Of a stretch of 64,000 nt of DNA, positions 34,568 to 43,807 are shown in pieces. The notes beneath the pieces were generated by a model, which worked only from the letters and a program-made list of their open reading frames with translations, ran no database searches and was not told the origin of the DNA. Position numbers and translations under genes: made by a program. Location: the NCBI GenBank assembly GCA_022772085.1, contig JALFBN010000011.1, forward strand, positions 124,001-188,000. Direction: 5' to 3'. This stretch comes from Porphyromonas sp. (GTDB lineage Bacteria; Bacteroidota; Bacteroidia; Bacteroidales; Porphyromonadaceae). Position 1 is the first letter of the stretch, and each line of letters opens with the position of its first letter.

Positions 34568-35884
34568 ATGGAAAAAGGGAATCATACCACCACTACGGAT
34601 CTGAAACCTGTATTGGAGATCATGGCCCCGGCAGGGTCGTACGAATCGCTCATGGCAGCGATCAATGCAGGAGCCGATAGTATCTACTTTGGCATCGAAG
34701 GGCTCAATATGCGCTCGAAGAGTGCCTACAATTTCACCCAACAGGATCTTTTTGAGATTGCGGAGATCTGCCGAAAAGCAGGGGTCAAGAGCTATCTCAC
34801 CGTCAATACGATTATCTATGACGGAGACCTCGGCTATATGCGTCAGCTCATTGACAGCGCAGCCCAAGCAGGGATTTCCGCCATCATAGCCTCGGATGTT
34901 GCGGCAATGACCTATGCTCGCCAAATGGGTGTAGAGGTGCATCTATCAACTCAATTGAACATATCCAACACAGAGGCGTTGCGCTTTTATGCTCAATTTG
35001 CAGATGTCGTTGTCTTGGCTCGCGAACTAAATATGGAACAGGTATACACCATCCATCAGTCAATCCTTCGGGATCCGATCTTCGGTCCAAAAGGAGAACC
35101 GATACGTATTGAGATGTTCGCCCACGGTGCACTCTGTATGGCTGTTTCAGGCAAATGCTATCTGAGTCTACACGAACTTAACAAAAGTGCCAACCGTGGA
35201 TCCTGCGGACAGATTTGTCGCCGTGCCTATCGGGTTTTTGACCGCACGAGCAATGTGGAGCTGGAGGTCGAGAATGCCAACATCATGTCACCCAAAGATC
35301 TCAAGACCATTCACTTCCTCAACAAGATGATTGATGCCGGAGTGCGCGTCTTCAAAATCGAAGGACGGGCAAGAGGACCGGAATATGTCGACACTGTAGT
35401 GCGTTGCTACAAGGAGGCGATAGATGCCATCAAACAAGGCTCCTACACTCCGGAGCGAATTGCCTATTGGGACGAACGCCTCTCCTCGGTATTCAACAGA
35501 GGATTTTGGGATGGTTACTACCTCGGTCAACGCTTGGGCGAATGGACCTCCATCTACGGATCGGCTGCTACCAAACAAAAGATCTACAAGGCTCGCGTAA
35601 CCAACTATTTCAGCAAACTCGGAGTAGCCGAGTTAGAATTGGAGGCCGGCAGCCTCTCCCTCGGAGACGAGATCCTTATCACGGGTCCCACCACGGGCTT
35701 GGTACACACGACACTCTCGGAGATCCGCTTTGACCTGCAACCCGTAAGTAAGGGAGAACAGGGCACACGTGTCTCTATCCCCGTAGCCCAAAAAGTACGC
35801 CCCAACGATCGGGTTTACCTCTTTGAAGATCGCACCGAGCAACAAGAGTCGTATGCCCCGGCTTCCCCAAAAGAGAATAATTAA
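34568..35884 (+). CDS. Peptidase U32 family protein (TrhP/YegQ-like)
   Basis: A 438-residue U32-family protein. The family N-terminus LEIMAPAGSYESLMAAI is followed by GADSIYFGI and the signature region (HGALCMAVSGKCYLS, then RGSCGQICRRAYRV) with the conserved cysteines. Relatives such as TrhP act in prephenate-dependent 5-hydroxyuridine formation on tRNA rather than as true collagenases, so tRNA modification is the best guess. The ATG at 34568 adds about 15 non-conserved residues; a start nearer 34612-34621 is possible given the promoter position. Confidence 0.87.
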   Translation: MEKGNHTTTTDLKPVLEIMAPAGSYESLMAAINAGADSIYFGIEGLNMRSKSAYNFTQQDLFEIAEICRKAGVKSYLTVNTIIYDGDLGYMRQLIDSAAQAGISAIIASDVAAMTYARQMGVEVHLSTQLNISNTEALRFYAQFADVVVLARELNMEQVYTIHQSILRDPIFGPKGEPIRIEMFAHGALCMAVSGKCYLSLHELNKSANRGSCGQICRRAYRVFDRTSNVELEVENANIMSPKDLKTIHFLNKMIDAGVRVFKIEGRARGPEYVDTVVRCYKEAIDAIKQGSYTPERIAYWDERLSSVFNRGFWDGYYLGQRLGEWTSIYGSAATKQKIYKARVTNYFSKLGVAELELEAGSLSLGDEILITGPTTGLVHTTLSEIRFDLQPVSKGEQGTRVSIPVAQKVRPNDRVYLFEDRTEQQESYAPASPKENN

Positions 35885-35929
35885 ACTAGGAACAAACTCA
35901 CTAAAATATAAAACCAAAAATAAGATCCT

Positions 35930-36346
35930 ATGAATGATCAAAAGTTTCTTTTTAGCCTCGATATGAAGGTACGTGACTACGAGTGCGACCTCCAAGGCGT
36001 CGTAAACAATGCCAACTACCAGCACTACATGGAGCATGCTCGTCATGAGTTTTTGGAGTCGTTGGGCGAGAATTTTGCTGCACTGCATGATGCGGGCATC
36101 GACGCCTTTGTTTACAAAGTGTCTATCACCTACAAGAAGTCTCTACGCAGCGGAGACCGTTTTACGAGTGCCATCAACTGTCGCAAAAAAGGTGTTAAGC
36201 TCATCTTTGATCAGTATATCCTCTTCCCCGACGGCACGGTAAGCGCGCAAGGTGAAATCGAAACCGTAGCGGTACAAAACGGAGTAATCACCCGAGGAGA
36301 AGTCTTCGATAACCTACTGAAAGGATTAGATATATCGGAGAAATAA
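35930..36346 (+). CDS. Acyl-CoA thioesterase, hot-dog fold (YbgC-like)
   Basis: A 138-residue single hot-dog domain of the 4-hydroxybenzoyl-CoA thioesterase family. The motif YECDLQGVVNNANYQHYMEHAR (read as two halves around residues 15-36) holds the catalytic Asp in the usual D-x-x-G-V-V-x-N-x-x-Y context. It probably hydrolyses short acyl-CoA thioesters in the cytoplasm. It follows the U32 gene by 45 bp and probably shares its transcript; a strong palindrome lies just downstream. Confidence 0.85.
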   Translation: MNDQKFLFSLDMKVRDYECDLQGVVNNANYQHYMEHARHEFLESLGENFAALHDAGIDAFVYKVSITYKKSLRSGDRFTSAINCRKKGVKLIFDQYILFPDGTVSAQGEIETVAVQNGVITRGEVFDNLLKGLDISEK

Positions 36347-36377
36347 AAAACACACTTCACTGATAAACAGTAAGATA

Positions 36378-36411
36378 ACGAGGTCGGAGAAAAAAATTTC
36401 TTCGACCTCGT
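36378..36411. repeat. Near-perfect 15-bp palindrome downstream of the thioesterase gene
   Basis: ACGAGGTCG...CGACCTCGT extends inward through GAGAAA/TTTCTT (one G-T pair) to a 4-nt A loop. There is no T run after it on the plus strand, so it resembles a terminator stem without a tail. It lies about 140 bp upstream of the lipoprotein-sigma-anti-sigma operon. Confidence 0.7.
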
Positions 36412-36548
36412 GCAGTATTCGGACTAGTTCTGCATTTACTTGATAGAACGTCGGAAAAAAAGCCCGATGCAATAAAAATAGAGACATAGAAAGGAAGACA
36501 AAACAAAAGAGCCCCTCTGGCTTCAAAAAAAAGAGAAAAGACAAAAAC

Positions 36549-37607
36549 ATGAAGTCCCCGAGCCCAACACACCAACAACACCAACACGCAACGGCGGCGC
36601 GTCCAACACACCAACACAGACTGTGCCATACTAAGTTTTTGTTCTTACTCCTGGTTGTAGTAGCGATTAGCGGTTGTTCTCTAGATCACCCCTTTAACGG
36701 CAATGAGCTCATTTGGGATTATCGAAATGAAAATCTCGAGATTACTCTTTTGGATGACGAGGGACAATCGCTGATCGATCCAACCACTGATGAAGGGCTC
36801 GCCCTCCTGAGTCAGATCTCTATTGACTATGATGGCAAGCACTTCCCCCTTAACGACCGAGCAGCCCGTGAAATGAGAGATATGGTGGAGGGGTATCGCG
36901 ATTTTTTCTTACGCTATCGAGATGGACGGTATGTGCTTAGTTTCGGAGAGTTCCAACCCAATTACAAGGATTTGCAAATCCTCTATTTGAATCTCCCCGG
37001 AGACGAGCAACATCGCATATCATTCACACACACCGTACGCAAAAACACATTTGACAGCTCCGTATGGTTAGACGACCAGCTGGAGCCTCATTCCAACAGT
37101 CTCCGAAATGTAGTTATCTATCCGAAAAATAACGGAGAGGCCTTTCGCGTTTCACCTCAAGCACGACCGGCTCCTGTGACCCTCTATATATACCCACTAC
37201 TCCCCACAACAAGTTTTGCCGTAGACGAGCTAACGCGAGATCGATCGATCCCTCAAGAGGAATTTGCCAACTATCAGATTACCCTGGATGGCAAGACCTA
37301 TCCACTCGTCTCCTCCAACGATGCCAACGGACTGAGCCTGACCACAGGCAACAGTCGGTTCATCCGCCAAGGAGGATTTTACAACAAAGAACCCTTCTTG
37401 GCTTTCGGTCCCATCCCCTTAGAAAACAACTATCACAACAAGGAGATTACCGTAAGCTACAAGGGGATAGAGAAGCAAATCCTGTTCAACTGTTACCTCG
37501 ATACGAATAAAAAAGCAGTATACGAAGCGTGGTCCGGTGATGACAACACGAAAAATATTCTTTACTTTCGTAACGGACCTTTGGTAATAGTGGACTGGAA
37601 CAGATGA
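36549..37607 (+). CDS. Lipoprotein of unknown function, first gene of the ECF sigma operon
   Basis: A 352-residue protein. An unusual 28-residue His/Gln/Pro-rich N-terminus (THQQHQH...THQHR) precedes a hydrophobic stretch and lipobox AISGC (Cys43). The rest is beta-rich, aromatic and without a family I recognise; a DUF-type periplasmic or surface lipoprotein is likely. No internal ATG would give a shorter signal peptide, so this start is used. Its stop overlaps the sigma-factor start by 4 bp (ATGA), so it is translated together with the sigma factor and may be a sensor or target in the same envelope response. Confidence 0.75.
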   Translation: MKSPSPTHQQHQHATAARPTHQHRLCHTKFLFLLLVVVAISGCSLDHPFNGNELIWDYRNENLEITLLDDEGQSLIDPTTDEGLALLSQISIDYDGKHFPLNDRAAREMRDMVEGYRDFFLRYRDGRYVLSFGEFQPNYKDLQILYLNLPGDEQHRISFTHTVRKNTFDSSVWLDDQLEPHSNSLRNVVIYPKNNGEAFRVSPQARPAPVTLYIYPLLPTTSFAVDELTRDRSIPQEEFANYQITLDGKTYPLVSSNDANGLSLTTGNSRFIRQGGFYNKEPFLAFGPIPLENNYHNKEITVSYKGIEKQILFNCYLDTNKKAVYEAWSGDDNTKNILYFRNGPLVIVDWNR

Positions 37608-38164
37608 CTGAAAAAGAATTGTGCGATGGCTGTAAAGCAGGGGAGCGCGAAGCTTTCCGACAACTTTATTATAGCTATGCACCATTCTTGATACACCTCA
37701 TACAGCGGTATGTAGGGGATATGGATACAGCAAAAGACCTCCTGCACGACTCGTTCCTAGCCATCTACGACAAGATCCGACAGTTCGAGTACCGAGGAGA
37801 AGGATCACTAAAAGCGTGGCTCTCGAGGCTCTGCCTCAACAACAGTCTCATGTGGCTGAGACAGAAGCAACGTATCACGTTTTTATCCCTAGACGAAGCA
37901 AGGGACTCAGATGATGTCGACACCCTAGACGCCCCCGGCGAGGAGGCAATTGAGGGTATCAGTGAAGAGACACTCCATCAGTTCATCCAAGAGCTACCCG
38001 ATGGGTATCGTATGGTATTCAACCTCTATGTATTTGAAGAGAAGTCGCACAAGGAAATTGGACAACTCCTAGGCATTAACGAGAAATCCTCTTCCTCACA
38101 GCTGACAAGAGCCAAGAAAATGCTCGCAACAAAGATCACAGATTGGCAACGCAAAAACGCCTAA
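37604..38164 (+). CDS. ECF-type RNA polymerase sigma factor
   Basis: A 186-residue sigma-70 family factor with regions 2 and 4 only. Region 2 contains DTAKDLLHDSFLAIYDKI (about residues 42-59) and the DNA-melting segment up to residue 90. Region 4 (about 125-180) has LPDGYRMVFNLYVFE and a helix-turn-helix (HKEIGQLLGINEKSSSSQLTRA). It would direct RNA polymerase to its own regulon and is very probably held inactive by the anti-sigma encoded 27 bp downstream. The arrangement matches the ECF21 type sigma factors paired with dual-membrane anti-sigma proteins in Bacteroides. Confidence 0.93.
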   Translation: MTEKELCDGCKAGEREAFRQLYYSYAPFLIHLIQRYVGDMDTAKDLLHDSFLAIYDKIRQFEYRGEGSLKAWLSRLCLNNSLMWLRQKQRITFLSLDEARDSDDVDTLDAPGEEAIEGISEETLHQFIQELPDGYRMVFNLYVFEEKSHKEIGQLLGINEKSSSSQLTRAKKMLATKITDWQRKNA

Positions 38165-38191
38165 AACAAGAAAAATAGCACACTCTAACAA

Positions 38192-39430
38192 ATGCTCCAC
38201 AATACACCATCCAAGAAACTAGAGCCGTGGCTCAAGGCCATCAGGAAAAAGGAGGAGACTCTCTCCAATCGAGAGAGCCTTCCCTTTGATCTTGATGAGG
38301 CATGGGCCAAACTTGAGGAGGCACTCCCTGCCGTTCCTGCCAAGCAGGTGTCTGCCCCAAAGTCGAGAAGGCACCTCACATGGCACGCATGGGTCGGCAT
38401 GGCTGCAAGCTTTGCACTCGTCGTCGGCATCGCTTGGAGCATTTGGAGTAGTCTGGAGCACCAAGCAATAGCACCAGACCAACCGCTGATAGCCCAACAG
38501 AACGGTTCTGCTCAATCGCCTCAGTCTCCTGACTTTATAGAGGCTCCATTGTCGATCCCAACGACTCCAAGCAATCAGCATCATGAAAAAGCAGACGATG
38601 CCGTGCGTTACAAGGAAGTTTATACCGAAAATCTCGATATCAAAGAGACGCTTCTCCCCCGGGAGGAGATCGCTCCCGATGAAGCCTCCTCTAGCGATGA
38701 GCCTCCCACACCAACCCCTCAGAGAAACATGGGCCCTGAACGAGACCTCTCGACTCCGAGCTATCAGGATATGGGGACTCCCTCCTACTCCGATTTCACT
38801 CCACAAGTACGTACGGGGGTATTCCTCTGCAACAACATAAGTTCGCAGAGTCAGCGCAATACGCCCAATTCCTTTGACGGAGGGGGGGGGATGCAGCTCA
38901 TGTCTCGCTCAATGAACCACTCTTTACTCCAAACAGAAATTGCACGGGCCTACGATGTCGCTTCATTTCGACACTTTCAACCCCTGCACGTCGGAGCAAA
39001 AATCAGCGTAGACCTCGGGAGGCGCACGGCCCTAGAGTCGGGCTTAGTCTACTCTTACCTAAGAAGTACCCTAAACAACTATGGGTCTGTCGATTGTAAA
39101 AACCTACAGCAGGTACATTACATAGGTATACCTCTCGGATTCAACTTCTCCCTCTACAAAACAGCACGCACACGTCTCTATACGGGGATCTCGGGACGGG
39201 TGGACAAAGCTATCAGTGCAACGCTACTCGAGGGTTCTCTCGGTGAAGAGCCTTGGCAAATGTCTCTACAAGGCAAGGTGGGAGCATCTTATGACATTGT
39301 GTCTCACTTCGGATTCTTTATGGAGGCAGGACTCGCCTACTACTTCAATGACGAATCCCGCCTGCAGACCTATTACAAGCAACATCCGCTGATCCTCTCC
39401 TTCTCTGCCGGTATTCAATTTAATTATTGA
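38192..39430 (+). CDS. Dual-membrane anti-sigma factor (Dma-like): cytoplasmic domain, TM helix, linker, OM beta-barrel
   Basis: A 412-residue protein with four parts: a charged cytoplasmic region (1-62) that should bind the sigma factor; one transmembrane helix (about 66-88); a Pro/Ser/Glu-rich periplasmic linker (about 89-200); and a C-terminal outer-membrane beta-barrel domain (about 204-412, with ALESGLVYSYLRST and a terminal FSAGIQFNY). This matches dual membrane-spanning anti-sigma factors described in Bacteroides, which couple the outer membrane to an ECF sigma factor and affect vesiculation. Here the coding sequence holds a G9 tract (codons 231-233, before Met234) at the first barrel loop. 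As sequenced the frame is intact. Confidence 0.83.
   Translation: MLHNTPSKKLEPWLKAIRKKEETLSNRESLPFDLDEAWAKLEEALPAVPAKQVSAPKSRRHLTWHAWVGMAASFALVVGIAWSIWSSLEHQAIAPDQPLIAQQNGSAQSPQSPDFIEAPLSIPTTPSNQHHEKADDAVRYKEVYTENLDIKETLLPREEIAPDEASSSDEPPTPTPQRNMGPERDLSTPSYQDMGTPSYSDFTPQVRTGVFLCNNISSQSQRNTPNSFDGGGGMQLMSRSMNHSLLQTEIARAYDVASFRHFQPLHVGAKISVDLGRRTALESGLVYSYLRSTLNNYGSVDCKNLQQVHYIGIPLGFNFSLYKTARTRLYTGISGRVDKAISATLLEGSLGEEPWQMSLQGKVGASYDIVSHFGFFMEAGLAYYFNDESRLQTYYKQHPLILSFSAGIQFNY
38882..38890 (+). repeat. G9 homopolymer tract in the anti-sigma/barrel gene
   Basis: Nine G encode Gly231-233 in frame. Loss of one G leads to a stop within nine codons; gain of one G leads to a stop about 65 codons later. 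Either change would remove nearly all the beta-barrel while keeping the cytoplasmic domain and membrane helix. Confidence 0.9.
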
Positions 39431-39775
39431 AAATCCTCTTCGTGAGAAGTCAGAGCCGTGAGACTCTATTTTAACAAGGGGAAATGATCTTCCATCTGTA
39501 ATTGAAGATTAGGGCGAACTTGCCCTCTTTGATCTCATGCTTAGCCTCTCATTCCAAAGAGCTATCTGTAAAGTCCCATTCTAAGCACGTCTAAAAAAAA
39601 AGTCGTACCTTTGGGTTCGGTATAGTGCCTTAAGTGTAGGGTACTTTAATGGATATAGAAGTAAATGCATACAATAAAGGTGTCCTAACCGACTCTAACT
39701 ACCCTGTATCATAAAGGGTATTTAGAAAAAGGAGACATAGAGATCCTCCGGACATACTTAGAGAGAGCTAGATAT
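39431..39775 (+). other. Intergenic region and gyrA leader
   Basis: Holds a weak stem (AGGGC/GCCCT at 39511-39526, followed by CTTT) that may end the sigma operon, an A9 run (39593-39601), the gyrA -7 box and a leader of about 160 nt. No ORF is supported. Confidence 0.55.
39606..39613 (+). promoter_or_regulatory. -7 promoter box of gyrA
   Basis: A perfect TACCTTTG just after an A9 run, giving an mRNA leader of about 155-160 nt to the gyrA ATG. No TTTG is seen at the expected -33 spacing. Confidence 0.6.
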
Positions 39776-42391
39776 ATGGAAGATAAAGAAGATCGGATAA
39801 TCAAAATAGACATAGAGACCGAGATGAAATCGGCGTACATTGACTACTCAATGTCCGTTATCGTATCTCGTGCTCTACCCGATGTGCGAGATGGGTTCAA
39901 ACCCGTACATAGACGTGTACTCTTCGCCATGAATGAGATGGGTAACGTCCACTCACAACCCACTCGCAAGTCCGCCAAAGCCGTCGGTGAGGTGCTCGCC
40001 AAGTATCACCCCCACGGAGATAGTGCCGTTTATGGTACGCTGGTACGTCTGGCTCAACCATGGAACCTCCGCTATACGCTCGTGGATGGACAGGGGAACT
40101 TCGGTTCGGTCGATGGTGACTCTCCCGCTGCTATGCGTTATACTGAGGCACGCCTTACGGAACTCGCAGGCGAAATGCTTCGAGATATTGACAAAGAGAC
40201 GGTGGACTTCCAGAATAACTTCGACGATACCACTCAAGAGCCCACCGTACTACCGACTCGATTCCCCAACCTCCTCGTCAATGGAGCTTCGGGTATCGCC
40301 GTAGGGATGGCGACCAACATGGCTCCACACAACCTGGCAGAGTCCATCGATGCTTGTGTAGCCTATATTGATGCACGTGGAGAGATCGAGATCGCTGACC
40401 TTATGCACCACATCAAGGCTCCCGACTTCCCCTCCGGAGGGTTCATCTACGGATATGCAGGTGTCAAGGAGGCCTTTGAAACGGGACGTGGACGTATCAT
40501 ATTGCGTGCTCGTACCGAAATAGAAACTGACAGCAATGGTAGAGAGAGTATCATCGTAACAGAGATCCCCTACCAAGTCAATAAATCCGAATTGGTTGGT
40601 TACATTGCCCAGCTGGTGAACGAACGCAAGATCGAGGGCATCTCCAACATCAGCGACGAGTCCAGCGGTAAGGGTGGTATGCGCATTGTTGTAGAGATCA
40701 AACGCGATGCCAATGCTTCGGTAGTACTGAACCACCTCTTCAAACAAACCGCTCTGCAAAGTTCGTTCAATGTCAATAACATTGCACTCGTCAAGGGACG
40801 TCCTTGTCTACTCAATCTCAAACAACTCATTGGCGAATTTGTCGATCACCGACACGACGTGGTACGCAGACGTAGCATTTTTGACCTTCGTAAGGCTCAA
40901 GAGCGTGCTCACATACTGGAGGGCTTGCTCATTGCCGTAGATCACATTGACGAGGTTATCCGACTGATCCGCTCCTCAAACAACGCTCAGGAGGCTCAAG
41001 AGAAGCTCCGTGATCGCTTCGAACTCTCTGAACTTCAGGCTCGTGCTATTGTAGATATGCGCTTACGTGCCCTCACAGGCCTCGAAAGCGACAAGCTCCG
41101 CGAAGAGTATGACGGACTCATGCAAACCATCGAATACCTCCAAAGCCTGCTTGCAGATGACAATCTACTGATGCAGGTCGTTAAGGAAGAACTCCTGGAG
41201 GTAAAAGATAAGTATGGTGACAAGCGTCGTACCGAAATCATATTCTCCAGCGAAGAGTTTAACCCCGAAGACTTCTACGCAGATGATGAAATGATTATCA
41301 CCATCTCGCACCTAGGATATATCAAGCGCACCCCATTGAGTGATTTTAGAAGTCAAGCCCGTGGAGGCGTTGGATCTAAGGGGTCAACCACTCGAGAGGA
41401 GGATTTCATTGAGTATATCTATTCAGCCTCCATGCACGCTACCCTATTGCTCTTTACGACCAAGGGGAGGTGCTTTTGGCTTCCTGTATACGAAATCCCC
41501 GAAGGAGCTAAGAATACCAAAGGTCGCGCCATACAAAACATTCTCAACATTGAGGGTGATGACCGTATAACAGCGTGCATTCGCATCAAGAAGTTGCAAA
41601 AAGACCCTGAGTTTGTGGCCTCACACTTCCTCGTATTTGCAACACAACAAGGGATGATCAAGAAGACCCCTCTCGAGGCCTACTCCAACCCAAGAAGCAA
41701 GGGGGTATTTGCCATAAAGCTCAACGAAGGCGATAGCGTAGTGAGTGTTCGCCTCACCAACGGTCGTACTGAAATACTCCTAGCCAACAAGGGCGGACGT
41801 GCCATTCGATTCCACGAAAGCAAGGTACGCTCTATGGGGCGTGTGACCACAGGGGTACGCGGTATGGTACTCGATGATGAAACCAACGATGCCATAGTAG
41901 GTATGGTGGCTCTCAAAGATCCTGAGAAGGAAACCATCCTCGTCGTGAGTGAACAAGGATATGGCAAACGTACAACCCTGGACAGCTACCGAGTAACCAA
42001 CCGTGGCGGTAAGGGTGTCAAGACAATGCAGATTACCGACAAGACGGGCTATCTTGTAGACTTCCGCTCCGTAACGGACGAACTCGATCTCATGATCATC
42101 AACCGTAGCGGTGTAGCGATCCGTATGCCGATGTCCTCCATCAACGTAATTGGCCGCGCCACCCAGGGGGTTAAATTAATCAACCTCTCCAGCCGTGGAG
42201 ACGAAATAGCTTCGGTATGTAGCGTTGCAAGTGAAGAGGACGAAGCCGAACGCTCTCTGCAAAAAGCCGAGGCTACTGAAGATGGAGGGGTAAACATCGC
42301 CCCACCCGTGGACTCTAATGAGTATAGCCGGGAGAATGAGCCTCTGGAGGAAGAAGTGATCGAAGAAAATCAAGAAGAAAACGAATTTTGA
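39776..42391 (+). CDS. gyrA: DNA gyrase subunit A
   Basis: An 871-residue type II topoisomerase subunit that introduces negative supercoils together with GyrB. The N-terminal breakage-reunion domain has the active tyrosine in MRYTEARL and the helix-turn-helix [19 protein letters not shown]. At the quinolone-resistance positions the Ser83 equivalent is kept, but the Asp87 equivalent is Gly (HGDSAVYG). The C-terminal beta-pinwheel includes the GyrA box-like [10 protein letters not shown] (about residue 530). The last 60 residues are acidic ([14 protein letters not shown]). It is monocistronic with its own promoter. Confidence 0.97.
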   Translation: MEDKEDRIIKIDIETEMKSAYIDYSMSVIVSRALPDVRDGFKPVHRRVLFAMNEMGNVHSQPTRKSAKAVGEVLAKYHPHGDSAVYGTLVRLAQPWNLRYTLVDGQGNFGSVDGDSPAAMRYTEARLTELAGEMLRDIDKETVDFQNNFDDTTQEPTVLPTRFPNLLVNGASGIAVGMATNMAPHNLAESIDACVAYIDARGEIEIADLMHHIKAPDFPSGGFIYGYAGVKEAFETGRGRIILRARTEIETDSNGRESIIVTEIPYQVNKSELVGYIAQLVNERKIEGISNISDESSGKGGMRIVVEIKRDANASVVLNHLFKQTALQSSFNVNNIALVKGRPCLLNLKQLIGEFVDHRHDVVRRRSIFDLRKAQERAHILEGLLIAVDHIDEVIRLIRSSNNAQEAQEKLRDRFELSELQARAIVDMRLRALTGLESDKLREEYDGLMQTIEYLQSLLADDNLLMQVVKEELLEVKDKYGDKRRTEIIFSSEEFNPEDFYADDEMIITISHLGYIKRTPLSDFRSQARGGVGSKGSTTREEDFIEYIYSASMHATLLLFTTKGRCFWLPVYEIPEGAKNTKGRAIQNILNIEGDDRITACIRIKKLQKDPEFVASHFLVFATQQGMIKKTPLEAYSNPRSKGVFAIKLNEGDSVVSVRLTNGRTEILLANKGGRAIRFHESKVRSMGRVTTGVRGMVLDDETNDAIVGMVALKDPEKETILVVSEQGYGKRTTLDSYRVTNRGGKGVKTMQITDKTGYLVDFRSVTDELDLMIINRSGVAIRMPMSSINVIGRATQGVKLINLSSRGDEIASVCSVASEEDEAERSLQKAEATEDGGVNIAPPVDSNEYSRENEPLEEEVIEENQEENEF

Positions 42392-42559
42392 ATATGAACA
42401 AAAAAAGCCCTGAAGCTCTAGAGCGAAAAGGTGCCAAATGATAAGGAGGGGATTCTATTAAGAACTCGATCATAGGCTCCTCTACTCATCACCAAACATC
42501 TCCTCGCTCTAGTAGACGATGAAGGGTTATAGTGTAAACAATAAAACAGTTATTTGAGC

Positions 42560-43756
42560 ATGAAGACAATGAAGAAAGTAATGTCTATCGCCTTGGCGAC
42601 ACTCATGAGTAGTAGTTTTGCCATGGCACAAAAAGCCAATGTAAAGGGTGCTGAAAAAATTGCAGACAAGAAAGGAGACTTCAACGAAGCCAGAACCCTC
42701 ATTAAGGCTGCTCTCGAAAACGAAGAAACAAAGAATGACCCCAAAACTATGTACATCGCCGGTTACGTAGAGGAGAGTTATTTTACAAGCGAGAACGTCA
42801 AGCAATTAGAAGGTGTTGAGCCTAATCGGGAGCAGATGAATAAGGCTCTCATTGATATGTTTGGTTATTACATCGGTACCATTGATATGGAAACCGCAGC
42901 CAATGATGGCAACACCAAACCCGGGAAGTATGGAAAAAAAGTCAAAGAGGCCTTTGAAAATAATCTCCTCTATTTCATCAATGCCGGTGGCTATTACATG
43001 GAGAAACAGAACTACCCCGAAGCACTCAAGGCTTTCTCTGCATTCAAGCAAATCAAGAAGCTTCCTATGTTTGCCGATACTCCCATAGCAGCTGTTGACT
43101 CCAACTCCATGATGGTAGACTTTTTCTCCGTGATCACGGCTTACCAAACAGGAGATAAAAACCTCACGATCAAGCTCGCCGAAGAAATCAAAACCGTAGA
43201 GTATCGTCGTAATGACCTCATGCAGATCCTCTCTCAGACTTATCTGGAGAATGCCGATACGATGAAGTACATTGCCACAATGCAAGAAGGACTCGCCCTC
43301 TATCCCAATGAGTCCTATTACTCGGTGAACCTCATCAATACGCTCATCCAGATGGGACGCAATAGCGAGGCTATCGCATTGCTTGAAAAGACAATCGAAA
43401 AAGCTCCGAACAATGCCCAACTATACGATGTAATGGGTAAGTTGTACGAAGCCACTGATGAAGCAAAGAGCTTGGAATGGTATGCCAAGGCTCTGGCAAT
43501 AGATCCTGAATTCATGGAATCTAGTTTCAACATCGGACGTGTATATTACAACCAAGCCGTAACTCTGAAGTCAAGCGACAAGTACGATGCCGCTACCGAA
43601 AAGCAGATTACAGAACTTTTCAAAAAGGCATTGCCCTACCTCGAAAAGGTCTATGCAAAGAACCCGGATCAGTGCTACTATATCTTGGCTCAAGTATATT
43701 ATAACCTCAAAATGGGTGATAAGTACGATGCCATCAAAGCTGCATTTGGTCTCTAA
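42560..43756 (+). CDS. Periplasmic TPR-repeat protein
   Basis: A 398-residue exported protein from the ATG at 42560 (a TTG lies two codons upstream). The signal peptide ends FAMAQ. Then come helical repeats of the tetratricopeptide type, clearest at residues about 255-330 (LINTLIQMGRNSEAIALLEKTIEKAPNNA read as a pair of helices, then YDVMGKLYEATDEAKSLEWYAKALAIDPE). It probably acts as a periplasmic protein-interaction scaffold. The next gene, an outer-membrane barrel 51 bp downstream, is a plausible partner. The specific role is unknown. Confidence 0.83.
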   Translation: MKTMKKVMSIALATLMSSSFAMAQKANVKGAEKIADKKGDFNEARTLIKAALENEETKNDPKTMYIAGYVEESYFTSENVKQLEGVEPNREQMNKALIDMFGYYIGTIDMETAANDGNTKPGKYGKKVKEAFENNLLYFINAGGYYMEKQNYPEALKAFSAFKQIKKLPMFADTPIAAVDSNSMMVDFFSVITAYQTGDKNLTIKLAEEIKTVEYRRNDLMQILSQTYLENADTMKYIATMQEGLALYPNESYYSVNLINTLIQMGRNSEAIALLEKTIEKAPNNAQLYDVMGKLYEATDEAKSLEWYAKALAIDPEFMESSFNIGRVYYNQAVTLKSSDKYDAATEKQITELFKKALPYLEKVYAKNPDQCYYILAQVYYNLKMGDKYDAIKAAFGL

Positions 43757-43807
43757 CAGAAGTTACAAATAGACAAAATAGAAAAGAAAGACTAATCAAA
43801 CATCATC

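Noticed and set aside
34447-34680. A 77-codon plus-strand ORF over the start of the U32 gene
   Set aside because: It overlaps the U32 coding start out of frame and shows no domain.
39593-39601. A9 run upstream of gyrA as a phase-variable promoter spacer
   Set aside because: No -33 box could be found to be spaced by it, and A runs are common in this AT-rich leader.
42418-42512. CTAGAGCG/CGCTCTAG inverted repeat 80 bp apart after gyrA
   Set aside because: Only 8 bp with a long spacer and no T run; could be chance.
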